Assembly: GCA_016841765.1 (NCBI GenBank)
Contig: JAENYN010000017.1
Coordinates: 18,416-82,415 of the forward strand
From: Guptibacillus hwajinpoensis
Lineage (GTDB): Bacteria > Bacillota > Bacilli > Bacillales > Bacillaceae_O
DNA: 64,000 nt
Direction: 5' to 3'
Position numbers and translations under genes: made by a program. Of the stretch, positions 52,717 through 60,871 are shown piece by piece. The notes under the pieces are model-generated. The model did not search any database and was not told where the DNA came from. It worked only from the letters and a program-made list of their open reading frames with translations. How positions within the stretch are numbered: position 1 is the first letter of the stretch; each line of letters begins with the position of its first letter.

Positions 52717-53076
52717 TGAGGCTGGGACATAAGTATTTCAGCTAATGATAAACCCGAACGATTAGGTGAGATTTCAAGGAATCTTTCGCCTGGCCGTTCG
52801 GGTCTTTATTTACTCTCTTTTTAATTTTGCAACCTATTTTTAAAAACTAGTGGAATGGAGCGGAGGACACTCGACTCCAACGGGAAATAGAGGAAAGGCT
52901 GAGACCCCGCAGGCGAAGCCGAGGAGGCTCAGCTTCCTCCCCGTGGAAAGCGAGTGTCCGAAGTGCAATGGAACGAACTTGTATTTTCAGCTTAACTGAT
53001 TATTCGTAAACAGTATGACGTTGAATACATATTGTTCGTCTCTATGCATGACTTATTTAAGTATGTCCCAACCTCA
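52717..53076. repeat. MITE-like element, family C copy 1 (360 bp, complete)
   Basis: Terminal inverted repeats TGAGGCTGGGACATAA and TATGTCCCAACCTCA bracket a hairpin with AACCCGAACG / CGTTCGGGT and an inner palindrome from CACTCGACTCC to GGAAAGCGAGTG with GAGACCCCGCAGGCG. No open frame of substance. Nearly identical to 60456-60820. Confidence 0.85.
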
Positions 53077-53083
53077 TCCGTTC

Positions 53084-53827
53084 TCACGTGGCGGATGAGC
53101 CGCCGTTCCCTTCATCATGGTTTGCCTCTTTCAATTCACGGATCAAAAGCGCGAGTGTATCAAGCTCGGCATCATCCAGTTCCTTATAGCGGTCCAATTG
53201 ATTCTGGATGAATTCGACCGTCGGATTCTTCTCTTTTTTTCTCGTAATGAAGTACGTTGCAATGGAACCGGTGATCATCGCCGTCAAGCCGAGGCCGAAA
53301 AACATCAGCACTAAGGCCAGCAGCCTGCCGACAAGTGTTTCAGGCGTGCCTGATTCCCCGATTCCTTTTAACGTCACCTTTGTGGAAAACCATAATGATT
53401 CTTCAAAACTGTCAATGTTCGGTTCAATGAAGCGGAATGGGATTGATGAAAAAAAGACCGTAATCATCGTCACGACGATAACCCGTTTCAAACCATTCGT
53501 ATTTAAAATGCCTGTGATCGGCCGAAGCAGATATGAAGACATGGAAAGAATGCGGATAATCCTGAAGAACCGGGCGAACCGCGCCAGGCGGAATATGGAA
53601 TCAAACGGAAAGAGCGCAATGATATCAAACGGATTGGACTTGATATACATCCATTTATTTTTCGCATTCATAAACCGGATCGCCACATCAACCAGGAAAA
53701 TGAACCATACCAGGAGGTCGATATAAAAGCCGACTTTCGACTCCACCCAGATCATCGAAATGGAAGTGAAGGCAAGAAAAAGCATAAACAATTCATATAT
53801 CATCGATTTCTTAATCAGCTTCTGCAT
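53084..53827 (-). CDS. Six-helix ion channel family protein with unusual pore motif
   Basis: 247 residues from ATG 53827 (GGGAG nine bases upstream). Helices S1-S4 are visible, S4 with regularly spaced Arg (FRLARFARFFRIIRIL). A linker, S5 (VVTMITVFFSSIPFRF), a pore loop and S6 (LALVLMFFGLGLTAMITGSIATYF) follow, ending in a short cytoplasmic tail. Voltage-gated potassium channels carry TVGYGD at the filter; here the equivalent site reads STKVTLKGIGESGTPET, with no GYG. It may be a non-selective or otherwise altered channel. Monocistronic; the MITE-like repeat starts 7 bases after its stop codon. Confidence 0.82.
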   Translation of the reverse strand: MQKLIKKSMIYELFMLFLAFTSISMIWVESKVGFYIDLLVWFIFLVDVAIRFMNAKNKWMYIKSNPFDIIALFPFDSIFRLARFARFFRIIRILSMSSYLLRPITGILNTNGLKRVIVVTMITVFFSSIPFRFIEPNIDSFEESLWFSTKVTLKGIGESGTPETLVGRLLALVLMFFGLGLTAMITGSIATYFITRKKEKNPTVEFIQNQLDRYKELDDAELDTLALLIRELKEANHDEGNGGSSAT

Positions 53828-53891
53828 GTAACCAGCTCCCGGGCAAATGATACGCTCTCTATCACCCATACCCTTTCAGCTTGCGAATAAA

Positions 53892-53926
53892 AAGTAAAGT
53901 GCGCCCTGCCTGTGCGGGGCGCACTT
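53892..53926 (-). terminator. Terminator of the 54165 gene
   Basis: AAGTGCGCCC / GGGCGCACTT stem, 12 bases beyond the stop codon; a T-rich tract follows on the minus strand. Confidence 0.8.
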
Positions 53927-53937
53927 CTCTTTCAGCC

Positions 53938-54165
53938 TTATTTTAAATAAGAATATAACGACTTGTTCCGCTCCGATTTTTCGTCTTCATCCGCAAGATC
54001 ATACTTCTTCAATAGATGAAAAACCTCGTTCAAGCTTTCCTGTGAATGCTCCTTTTCAAAATAGGACTGGAACAGCGGTTTCATATCTTCCGGCAGATAT
54101 TCCTCCTGCGATTGATATTTTTGCACGACGTCTTCTTTTGAATGGTCAATATTGCATTTTCCCAT
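53938..54165 (-). CDS. Small hypothetical protein, 75 residues
   Basis: Starts at ATG 54165 behind AAAAGGGGG. A highly charged, helical protein beginning MGKCNIDHSKEDVVQKYQ, with PLFQSYFEKEHSQESLNEVFHLLKKYDLA in the middle and a Ser-Leu-Tyr end. No membrane segment. I do not recognise the family; similar small acidic helical proteins are common in bacilli. It has its own terminator and reads in the same direction as the inhA gene upstream. Confidence 0.7.
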   Translation of the reverse strand: MGKCNIDHSKEDVVQKYQSQEEYLPEDMKPLFQSYFEKEHSQESLNEVFHLLKKYDLADEDEKSERNKSLYSYLK

Positions 54166-54259
54166 AATCAAAGCCCCCTTTTCGGCGTTTAGTACCATTT
54201 TAAAACATTTTCCCCTCCATTACATCGGTCAGGGATAAAGAAGGCATTTTTCTTCATAG

Positions 54260-54294
54260 ACAAACCCGGCAGCCAAATGCGGCTGACGGGTTAT
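54260..54294 (-). terminator. Terminator of the immune inhibitor A gene
   Basis: AACCCGGCAGCC / GGCTGACGGGTT stem (one mismatch), 6 bases beyond the stop codon. Confidence 0.82.
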
Positions 54295-54299
54295 ATCGA

Positions 54300-56135
54300 T
54301 CACTTTTCAGAGCTATCGTGGCTGTAAAAGAACGTTGCTGTCAGGCTTCCATCTTTGTTTTCCTTGATGTCAGTCACATGGATGCCGGAATCAGCCGGTG
54401 TTGCGCTGTTGCCCTTCCAGAAGTAGTAAGATCCTGTATGGACGTTATCCGTATTCGGGGTCAGCTTGTCCCCTGTCTGGAAGAAATCGCCCGCATCGCC
54501 GCGGTTATTGTATCTTTCAAGGTCATAGTTGCCGTCAGCCTGCACGACGGACAAACCGTAATGTGTGATGTCAAACGGATTTCCGTCTGCATCAATGATT
54601 GTCTTTGATTGGTTCTCCTGGAAACGCTTGTTCATCCAGTTTTCCACATTGTTGGCACGCTGGCCGGCAGTCTGGTACAGGCTGATAATATTTTCATCCA
54701 CATGCCATGAGACAAGGCCGTGGGCATCTTCGCCCATTTCGCCGAGACCTTTGTTGGTGCCGACTTGCTGGAGATTTTCAAACAGGAGGTACTCGGTACC
54801 GTTCGAACCCGGGACTTCCATTTTCACAATGCCGTTGTCTGCCGCTGCTTCATTAACCGGCGGCAAGGTGATGGTTTTCTTTTCGCCCGGCTTCACATCG
54901 ATCGGATCAGCCCAGCCAAGGAACACTTTGGAGAACGGATCGAACGTTGTCGGCGAGTTTCCGGAGTATGCTGAACTTGTCGCCGGATAGCTCATCCACG
55001 AACCGCCCGCCATCATTGAGAAGTCACCAACTCCCTCAGATGTATAGTCAGTGTCATAGAAATCCGGCAAGCCCATCACATGGCCGAATTCATGGGCGAA
55101 CACGCCCGCCTGCGCAGGGTATGGACCTGTTTTCTTCGCGTCTTCGTACTCGCCTGTCCTGTAGTTATATCCTGCAATATTTCCGCCAAGCTCTGGCTGG
55201 ATGCCGTATGTGCCGATTTCTACACCATCGGCAGTCCACTTATGCTCATTTTCAGCCATCCAGGCGGCTTCTTCTTCAGCATCGACATTACCGTCGCCAT
55301 TTGTATCTGCGAAATCAAGCTTTCCAGTCTTATAATATTCGCCCCAGAACAATGCACTCGGCAAGTCCCACTTGTGTGACCAGATCTGCGCCGGGTCGCG
55401 GCTCCATTCCGCACCTGTTCCCGCATGGACGATGAATACATTTGGAAGTTTGCCATCAACCGCATATGTCGAGAAATCAATTTCATCGTCAACCTCTGCG
55501 ATCAGGTCAGATACGAACTCTCCCATATGGGCATAACCGTTTTCGTTGTCAAAATCGCCGTTATCCTGTCCAAGATAATGGTCCGCAGTCTTCGGCAGTT
55601 CCACCCATGTCGTAAGCTTGTCCCCTTTTAGAGTGACAGAGTTGTAGCTATTTTCACTGTAGATATTCTGCATCGTCCGGTCCTTCGGAACATCAGGGCC
55701 GTCATACTGCTTGAACTCTTCCAATTCATACGGATTATAGGTATCTCCGAAAATCAGATCCTGGAAGTATTTTGCAGGTACAGGTGTAGTCGGAGCTCCT
55801 TTTGGCGCCGTCTCGTCAGCGAACTTCACCAGGAATACAAGCATATTCTGGCTGTCGCCGGTCGCTTTATACGTGACATGGTTGTCGCCGGCTTCCTGGA
55901 ACTTGACTCCTTTGTTATTCAGCATTTTGGTCACAGCATTATGTTCAGACAGCTTCACGCCGTCCTTTTTTGCCTGTTCAACCAGTTCAGGAGATGCTTT
56001 CACCTGATGAGGTACACTGAATCCAGCCGGTTCAGCTCCTGCCTGAGCAGTCGTTACATTCCCCTGGACGCCGCTGAATGCAACACTTCCCGCAAGTGCC
56101 AGCGATAGGGCGGTTGTTGATAAAACGTTACGCAT
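54300..56135 (-). CDS. inhA: Immune inhibitor A-type secreted metalloprotease (M6)
   Basis: 611 residues from ATG 56135 (GGGGGAGAC upstream). Signal peptide 1-32. A propeptide region leads to the M6 catalytic domain with zinc-binding HEFGHVMGLPDFYD at about residue 347 and the Met-turn area FSMMAGGSWMS downstream. At about 277-290 DTNGDGNVDAEEE is an EF-hand-like calcium loop. The C-terminal third resembles the VEG/PKD-like part of InhA but is shorter than in B. cereus InhA (about 795 residues). It is an exported protease, likely for nutrient scavenging or degradation of antimicrobial peptides. Monocistronic. Confidence 0.9.
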   Translation of the reverse strand: MRNVLSTTALSLALAGSVAFSGVQGNVTTAQAGAEPAGFSVPHQVKASPELVEQAKKDGVKLSEHNAVTKMLNNKGVKFQEAGDNHVTYKATGDSQNMLVFLVKFADETAPKGAPTTPVPAKYFQDLIFGDTYNPYELEEFKQYDGPDVPKDRTMQNIYSENSYNSVTLKGDKLTTWVELPKTADHYLGQDNGDFDNENGYAHMGEFVSDLIAEVDDEIDFSTYAVDGKLPNVFIVHAGTGAEWSRDPAQIWSHKWDLPSALFWGEYYKTGKLDFADTNGDGNVDAEEEAAWMAENEHKWTADGVEIGTYGIQPELGGNIAGYNYRTGEYEDAKKTGPYPAQAGVFAHEFGHVMGLPDFYDTDYTSEGVGDFSMMAGGSWMSYPATSSAYSGNSPTTFDPFSKVFLGWADPIDVKPGEKKTITLPPVNEAAADNGIVKMEVPGSNGTEYLLFENLQQVGTNKGLGEMGEDAHGLVSWHVDENIISLYQTAGQRANNVENWMNKRFQENQSKTIIDADGNPFDITHYGLSVVQADGNYDLERYNNRGDAGDFFQTGDKLTPNTDNVHTGSYYFWKGNSATPADSGIHVTDIKENKDGSLTATFFYSHDSSEK

Positions 56136-56350
56136 GTTGTCTCCCCCTAAAAAATATTTCTTGATTTTTCTAAATATTACACGCAATTAACATTTTTTGT
56201 AAGAGCCCTTATAACTATTATTTTCTGACTATTCATGCAGTTGTTTGATAAAAAACGACTAGATCCGATCGGTACAAAAGGCTCACCATCTGCTTCTTTC
56301 TGCAAAAGTTGCAAAACGACCATAAATGAATTTTCAGAAACTTAATATTA

Positions 56351-56386
56351 TATGTTAACCTTTTTTGGTATAAAAGGTTAACAATA
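56351..56386 (+). promoter_or_regulatory. BirA (biotin repressor) operator with overlapping promoter
   Basis: TATGTTAACC, 15-base spacer, GGTTAACAATA: this matches the BirA operator pattern TTGTTAACC-N15-GGTTAACAA. A TATAAA box (56369-56374) lies inside the spacer. It is 14 bases upstream of the truncated bioB start codon. Confidence 0.88.
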
Positions 56387-56400
56387 AGGAGGCATAACAG

Positions 56401-56553
56401 ATGCAGGTGAAAATGGAAAAACGGGAAGTCAAATTGGGGGGGTATGCCGATCTGGCGCTTAATGGAGAGATTTTAACAAAAGAACAGGCCTTGACTGTAC
56501 TTGAAGTGGATGATGAAGAACTGTTGAACATCCTCCAGGCATCCTACCATTGA
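56401..56553 (+). pseudogene. bioB: N-terminal remnant (or stand-alone N-domain) of biotin synthase BioB
   Basis: ATG 56401 follows AAGGAGG. The 50-codon frame contains LGGYADLALNGEILTKEQALTVLEVDDEELLNILQASYH and then a stop, so it covers only the helical N-terminal cap of BioB (LADRVLAGAEVTDEEALSIL-type) and lacks the whole radical-SAM barrel with its CxxxCxxC cluster. No bioB sequence continues downstream in any frame that I can see. The intact BirA operator and ribosome binding site show that it is still set up for biotin-controlled expression. It is either a decaying gene or a retained mini-protein. Confidence 0.75.
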
Positions 56554-56629
56554 GGAGGCAGCCTTTGATTTTTAAAAAATCATTGACAAAACATAAATAC
56601 TATAGTAATGTTGGTAGTTGTTATTCACC

Positions 56630-56948
56630 CAGACTTGAAAACGTCCAATGAAAAAGATATCTGGCGTTCTATAGATGTCTTTCGCTCAAATGAAATGCTT
56701 AATCACACTGGCGCGGCTTCGGAGCCGCAAGGATGTAAGAGAGGCAGGGCTTACGTCGTTTAAGTAACACAAACGACATTATAGAATGAAAAACCGCGGC
56801 AAAAAGGTTTTCATAAATGGAATGTTCAAGCGTGCAGGCTAATATGAGCTCAACGTTGCGGAGCTGCTAAAGCCACGCTGAACACACGATCTGTGGAAGA
56901 TTCAAATAACATTAAAAGGCGAGCCGAACTCAATTCGGCTCGCCTTTT
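56630..56948 (+). ncRNA. Candidate structured RNA ending in a strong terminator
   Basis: Between the bioB remnant and the terminator there is no supported frame but a chain of helices: AAAGATATC/GATGTCTTT (56653-56682), GCGGCT-TCGG-AGCCGC (56713-56728), GTAAG/CTTAC (56735-56754), GTCGTTT/AAACGAC (56755-56777), AAAACC/GGTTTT (56790-56811) and GTTCA-A-GCGTG/CACGC-TGAAC (56824-56883). The loop of the first (CGTTCTATA, 56665-56673) can pair with TATAGAATG (56780-56788), making a pseudoknot that encloses the next three. Terminator stem 56914-56928/56934-56948. I match it to no known RNA class. Confidence 0.55.
56914..56948 (+). terminator. Terminator closing the biotin-operator transcript
   Basis: Perfect 15-bp stem AAAAGGCGAGCCGAA / TTCGGCTCGCCTTTT with a five-base loop. 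Confidence 0.93.
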
Positions 56949-57102
56949 CCAATATTCGAGTGAAAGCAAGTCCCTGCAGCTGAACAAGGATCCCCCTTTT
57001 AAAACAGCTTAGAAAAAACCCTTCACCAGGTCTTCCATTCATCCCGGAAAATAAATAAGATAGAAGTTACAGACTACCGCTCGATGGAAAGGAAGACTTG
57101 CC

Positions 57103-58335
57103 ATGTCCGCCACTTCAGCAAAAAGCCGGCCAATCCAGCAGGAACAGCCGCAGGCAACCGTTTATAATATTTTATTCATTATCGGCTTCGTCCATCTTTT
57201 GAATGATTCGATCCAGTCGGTCATTCCCGCCATGTTTCCGATACTAGAAAAATCGATGGGGTTGACCTTCACCCAACTGGGCTTAATCGCCTTTTCACTG
57301 AATATGGTTTCCTCAGTCATGCAGCCTGTTGTCGGATACTTTGCTGATAAACGGCCGATGCCTTATGCCCTGCCGATCGGGCTTGCGAGCAGCATGCTGG
57401 GCATTCTTGCCCTCGCGCTCGCACCAACTTTCGGCATTATTTTGATCAGTGTCGTCTTTATCGGCCTGGGGTCGGCCGTATTCCACCCGGAAGGATCGCG
57501 GGTAGCCTATATGGCGGCAGGGCAACGGCGCGGGCTGGCACAATCGATTTACCAGGTCGGCGGCAACTCCGGCCAGGCGCTGGCGCCGGTCATCACCGCT
57601 CTGATTCTCGTGCCACTCGGCCAATTCGGCGCCATCTGGTTCACATTCATTGCCGCAATTGCCGTCATCTTTTTGGTGTACATCGCAAAGTGGTATGCAT
57701 CGCGGCTTGCCGAAACTGCGTTAAAAAAGAGCCAAAACCGCTCTGCCGCAAACAGCTCTGCTGTTACTCGCCCTATTGTGTACGCTTTAGTTGTGCTTGT
57801 GTTCCTTGTCTTTGCCCGGACATGGTACGGCAGCGCCATTTCAAATTTCTACGCTTTTTATGTCATGGATTCATACGGCGCCACAATCAGGGAATCACAG
57901 GGCTATATCTTTCTGTTCCTGGTCATGGGAGCTGTCGGAACATTTATCGGCGGCCCGCTTGCCGACAGATTCGGCAAACGGACCGTTATCCTGTTCTCAT
58001 TTGTGGCGGCAGCCCCCCTTGCCGTTTTCCTTCCATACGCAGGACCTGTTTTTGCATACGCCCTGCTTGCGCTGATCGGTCTCATTATGATGTCCAGTTT
58101 CTCAGTGACCGTTGTGTATGCACAGGAACTGCTGCCGGGAAAAATCGGCATGATGTCCGGGTTGATCGTTGGATTGGCCTTCGGCATGGGAGCAATCGGT
58201 TCCGTCGTCCTTGGTTCGTTCATAGATGCTTTCGGACTGACACCGACCATGATGACTGTCGCCTTCTTACCGCTTCTTGGATTACTGACATTTTTGCTGC
58301 CGACAGACGCAAAGGTGTCGGAATGGCATGCATGA
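57103..58335 (+). CDS. fsr: MFS transporter, fosmidomycin resistance (Fsr) type
   Basis: 410 residues, twelve membrane helices. Fsr-specific features: FVHLLNDSIQSVIPAMFPILEK in helix 1, SVMQPVVGYFADKRPMPYALP in loop 2-3, GLGSAVFHPEGSRVAYMAAG with the conserved FHPEGSR and SIYQVGGNSGQALAP. The second half has GGPLADRFGKRTVI. E. coli Fsr exports fosmidomycin; relatives export various small molecules, so the physiological substrate is open. GGAAAGGAAG precedes ATG 57103. Own terminator downstream. Confidence 0.9.
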   Translation: MSATSAKSRPIQQEQPQATVYNILFIIGFVHLLNDSIQSVIPAMFPILEKSMGLTFTQLGLIAFSLNMVSSVMQPVVGYFADKRPMPYALPIGLASSMLGILALALAPTFGIILISVVFIGLGSAVFHPEGSRVAYMAAGQRRGLAQSIYQVGGNSGQALAPVITALILVPLGQFGAIWFTFIAAIAVIFLVYIAKWYASRLAETALKKSQNRSAANSSAVTRPIVYALVVLVFLVFARTWYGSAISNFYAFYVMDSYGATIRESQGYIFLFLVMGAVGTFIGGPLADRFGKRTVILFSFVAAAPLAVFLPYAGPVFAYALLALIGLIMMSSFSVTVVYAQELLPGKIGMMSGLIVGLAFGMGAIGSVVLGSFIDAFGLTPTMMTVAFLPLLGLLTFLLPTDAKVSEWHA

Positions 58336-58339
58336 TAGG

Positions 58340-58372
58340 AAAAGACGGCCCGTTGCTGAGCCGTCTTTTTTT
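58340..58372 (+). terminator. Terminator of fsr
   Basis: Perfect AAAAGACGGC / GCCGTCTTTT stem followed by T residues, just past the stop codon. Confidence 0.9.
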
Positions 58373-58554
58373 GATGGTTTGCAATCTTCAATTCAAGAAT
58401 CACAGCATGATGGACACATGCTTAATTCAACAAGTTTGCGCCGGATTCGTTGCTATCAAACTCAAAAACACTCATTTATAACACCATCTGACTAACTTCC
58501 ATCCTAAATATGCGATTCTGCCAACTCTGTATATTGCAGGACGCTGCCACAAAT

Positions 58555-58668
58555 TCCGTTTTCACGCCATACCTGGACCTTTTCAAGCGCAACTTGCCTT
58601 TTTTTACGCTAAACCACAAAGTTTTCATGCCGAATCAAGCAGTTTTCACGCCAAATCCCCGGGCTTCA
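58555..58668. repeat. Degenerate repeat array, family A locus 3
   Basis: Four or five imperfect units TTTTCACGCC / TTTTTACGCT / TTTTCATGCC about 25-30 bases apart, in the same direction as fsr and beyond its terminator. No coding support in 58373-58732. Confidence 0.58.
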
Positions 58669-58732
58669 CAACCGGTATAACCGCCCACACATAATCCATC
58701 TCACACGAACCCTCTCTCCAATAAAAAAACAA

Positions 58733-58760
58733 ACAAAAAACCACCCAAAACCGGGTGGCT
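58733..58760 (-). terminator. Terminator of the 3D-domain protein gene
   Basis: CCACCC / GGGTGG hairpin followed by TTTTTTG on the minus strand, 19 bases beyond the stop codon. Confidence 0.8.
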
Positions 58761-58778
58761 TTTCGTTTTCATATTCTA

Positions 58779-59687
58779 TTAATCAAGCACTGTCACGTTT
58801 ACAGTACGGCGTCCAAATGCATTTGCGTCCTCTTTATTCGGGATGAAGACATCGATGCGGTTACCCTGGATGGCGCCGCCTGTATCGCCAGCAATGGCTG
58901 TTCCGTATCCTTCAACATACACTTTGGAGCCGAGCGGGATGACATCCGGATCAACCGCTACAACTTTTTGATTCGGATTGCTTCTCAGGTCGATTCCAGT
59001 CGCTGTTACACCGGAGCATCCTGCACAATATGCTGTGTAAGCAGTCGCTTCCATTGTAAGCTGCTTCGCATCAGCATGTTTAGGTGCAGAATTTGAAGTG
59101 GTTTCAGATGTTGAAGCCTGGGTATTATTAGTACTAGTAGAAACCGGTGCTGCGGCAGTTTCGACTGACTTTCCGTTCAAGGCAGCCCAGGTGTTCTTCC
59201 CAACAATGCCATCTACTGCCAATCCGTTATCACGCTGATAAGCTTTTACTGCATCAAGAGTGATCGGCCCAAAGATACCGTCATCATGAAAGTCATAGTA
59301 ACCGCCAAGTTTCTCTTGTAGTGTTTTTACTTGATGGCCTCTGTCACCCATAACAAGTGTGCGCATGGCTTGTCCTTCATTGACATCCATCAATGCGTCA
59401 TATGTGTTAGGTCCGAAGATCCCATCAACTGCAAGTCCGTGCTTGTCCTGAAATTCTTTTACAGCAGCTGAAGTAATATCACCATAATAACCAGTGGATG
59501 TATGGAAGTTGAAAAAGCCCTTTGCCTTCAATGAGTCCTGAAGTTCAACTACATCCTTGTTTTTATCTCCGTGCGATAGTGTCTGATCTCCAAGTGCGGC
59601 TTCTGATACGACGGGACTAGCGAATACCATTCCAGCCAGTGCAGTAGTCGTTGCGACCTTCCTTACGATGTGTTTGCTAGATACCAT
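58779..59687 (-). CDS. Secreted cell-wall protein: two peptidoglycan-binding repeats and a 3D domain
   Basis: 302 residues from ATG 59687 (GGGGGTAT upstream). Signal peptide 1-30 (SSKHIVRKV, then a hydrophobic core ending SEAA). Two PG_binding_1 units (about 35-100 and 108-170), each ending GLAVDGIxGxNTxxAL. A Ser/Thr/Asn-rich linker follows, then the 3D domain, with VTATGIDLRSNPNQKVVAVDPDVIPLGSKVYVEGYG and GDTGGAIQGNRIDVF carrying the conserved Asp residues. Such proteins (YocH/YuiC type) are lytic-transglycosylase-like wall hydrolases. A WalR-like box lies upstream. Confidence 0.92.
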   Translation of the reverse strand: MVSSKHIVRKVATTTALAGMVFASPVVSEAALGDQTLSHGDKNKDVVELQDSLKAKGFFNFHTSTGYYGDITSAAVKEFQDKHGLAVDGIFGPNTYDALMDVNEGQAMRTLVMGDRGHQVKTLQEKLGGYYDFHDDGIFGPITLDAVKAYQRDNGLAVDGIVGKNTWAALNGKSVETAAAPVSTSTNNTQASTSETTSNSAPKHADAKQLTMEATAYTAYCAGCSGVTATGIDLRSNPNQKVVAVDPDVIPLGSKVYVEGYGTAIAGDTGGAIQGNRIDVFIPNKEDANAFGRRTVNVTVLD

Positions 59688-59802
59688 GTTCGTATACCCC
59701 CATTTAAAAAATTGGTTTAAACACACTTGGTATGTTTTTTAACCCTGATTCGTATTGTACTAGGGTAATATAACAAAGCAATGTCGATGGAATAACAAGT
59801 CA

Positions 59803-59819
59803 ATTACGTTCATATTACA
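59803..59819 (-). promoter_or_regulatory. WalR-like box upstream of the 3D-domain gene
   Basis: On the minus strand TGTAAT-ATGAA-CGTAAT fits the WalR direct repeat TGTWAH-N5-TGTWAH in 11 of 12 positions, about 115 bases before the start codon. WalRK controls yocH and other wall hydrolase genes in B. subtilis. The rest of the upstream gap (59820-60010) shows nothing notable. Confidence 0.5.
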
Positions 59820-60010
59820 GAAACGCCAGTTTTTGTTATAAATAATGCATTTATCAACAAATGATTCCACTATTATCCAGAGATGGACAAAATATTTGCC
59901 ATTCGACAAGGTAAAGGCGCAGCATTTCTTTAGCAATTATTGAAAAGTTGCAGTAAAAATATCAAAGGCGATCCGGTCATCTGCCAAGAAATTTTATATC
60001 CAGCAATATA

Positions 60011-60040
60011 AAAAACCCCCGTTCTCCATTCGGGGGTTCA
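60011..60040 (-). terminator. Terminator of the 60223 gene
   Basis: AACCCCCG / CGGGGGTT perfect stem followed by TTTT on the minus strand. Confidence 0.87.
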
Positions 60041-60061
60041 ACTTTTGTACTCTTATAAAGC

Positions 60062-60223
60062 TCATTTTTTTACGCTTGTTCCAAAATAAGGGTTTCCGCC
60101 TAGATTCTTTCTTGCTTCCGGGGTAATCGCTGCTTTACTATTTGCAGTTGCTGATTGGCTGGCTGCAGCATCGGGTGCCGAACCACTGCCATCAAAATAT
60201 ACCGGCTTTTGGGAAGGTTTCAT
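60062..60223 (-). CDS. Small protein of unknown function, 53 residues
   Basis: ATG 60223 follows GGAGGTGGAGAG. A polar, Ala/Ser/Gly-rich sequence (MKPSQKPVYFDGSGSAPDAA at the start) with TPEARKNLGGNPYFG near the end, probably disordered. It is monocistronic with a clean terminator. I do not recognise a family; short disordered proteins with this composition are often spore or stress-related in bacilli, which is only a guess. Confidence 0.6.
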   Translation of the reverse strand: MKPSQKPVYFDGSGSAPDAAASQSATANSKAAITPEARKNLGGNPYFGTSVKK

Positions 60224-60455
60224 CTCTCCACCTCCGAGGTTTTCGCCATTCATTACAAAATTCTTACTTATTACCTTATTTATACCATAATTGTAGTTTA
60301 GAAGTAATATATATTTTAAATATTCTATCAATTATACCCAAAAAAAACCTGCTGCCGGCCGGAAACGAACAAACAAGGATCCGACGGTCAAATTCCCTTC
60401 TTCACCAAAAAGACTTCATAAATAAAGATGGAGAAACTTATCATCCAAATAAAAA

Positions 60456-60820
60456 TAGAGGCTAAGACATAAGTATTTCAGCTAATGTTAAACCCGAACG
60501 GTTAGGTAAGATTTCATTCAATAAATCTTTCACCTGACCGTTCGGGTTTTTATTTACTCTCTTTTTAATTTTGCATACTTTTTTTAAAAACCAGTGGAAT
60601 GAAGCGGAGGACACTCGACTCCAACGGGAAATAGAGGAAAGGCTGAGACCCCGCAGGCGAAGCCGAGGAGGCTCAGCTTCCTCCCCGTGGAAAGCGAGTG
60701 TCCGCAGCGCAATGGAACGAACTTGTTTTTTCAGCTTACCCAATTATTCGTAAACAGTATTGCGTTGAAAAGATATTGTTCGTCTTTAAGCATGACTTAT
60801 TTAGTTATGTCCCAACCTCA
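60456..60820. repeat. MITE-like element, family C copy 2 (365 bp, complete)
   Basis: The left end TAGAGGCTAAGACATAA is slightly degenerate and the right end TTATGTCCCAACCTCA intact. The interior matches 52717-53076 almost base for base, including the CCGTTCGGG hairpin and the CACTCG...CGAGTG palindrome. A perfect CAATAAATCTTT insertion in the first hairpin loop distinguishes it. Confidence 0.85.
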
Positions 60821-60871
60821 ATTTGAAGAAGTAAATCCTTTAAACTCATTCCATAGAGAGATCACAGCAAA

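Noticed and set aside
56554..56644. A 28-codon frame from TTG 56567 behind the GGAGG at the bioB stub stop codon
   Set aside because: No conserved features, and it enters the structured-RNA segment; the GGAGG may be chance. A TTGACA at 56583 lacks a properly spaced -10 box, so no promoter was called.
60462..60743. 93-codon frame within the MITE-like element
   Set aside because: Composed of palindromic repeat sequence; not conserved as a frame in the other copies.
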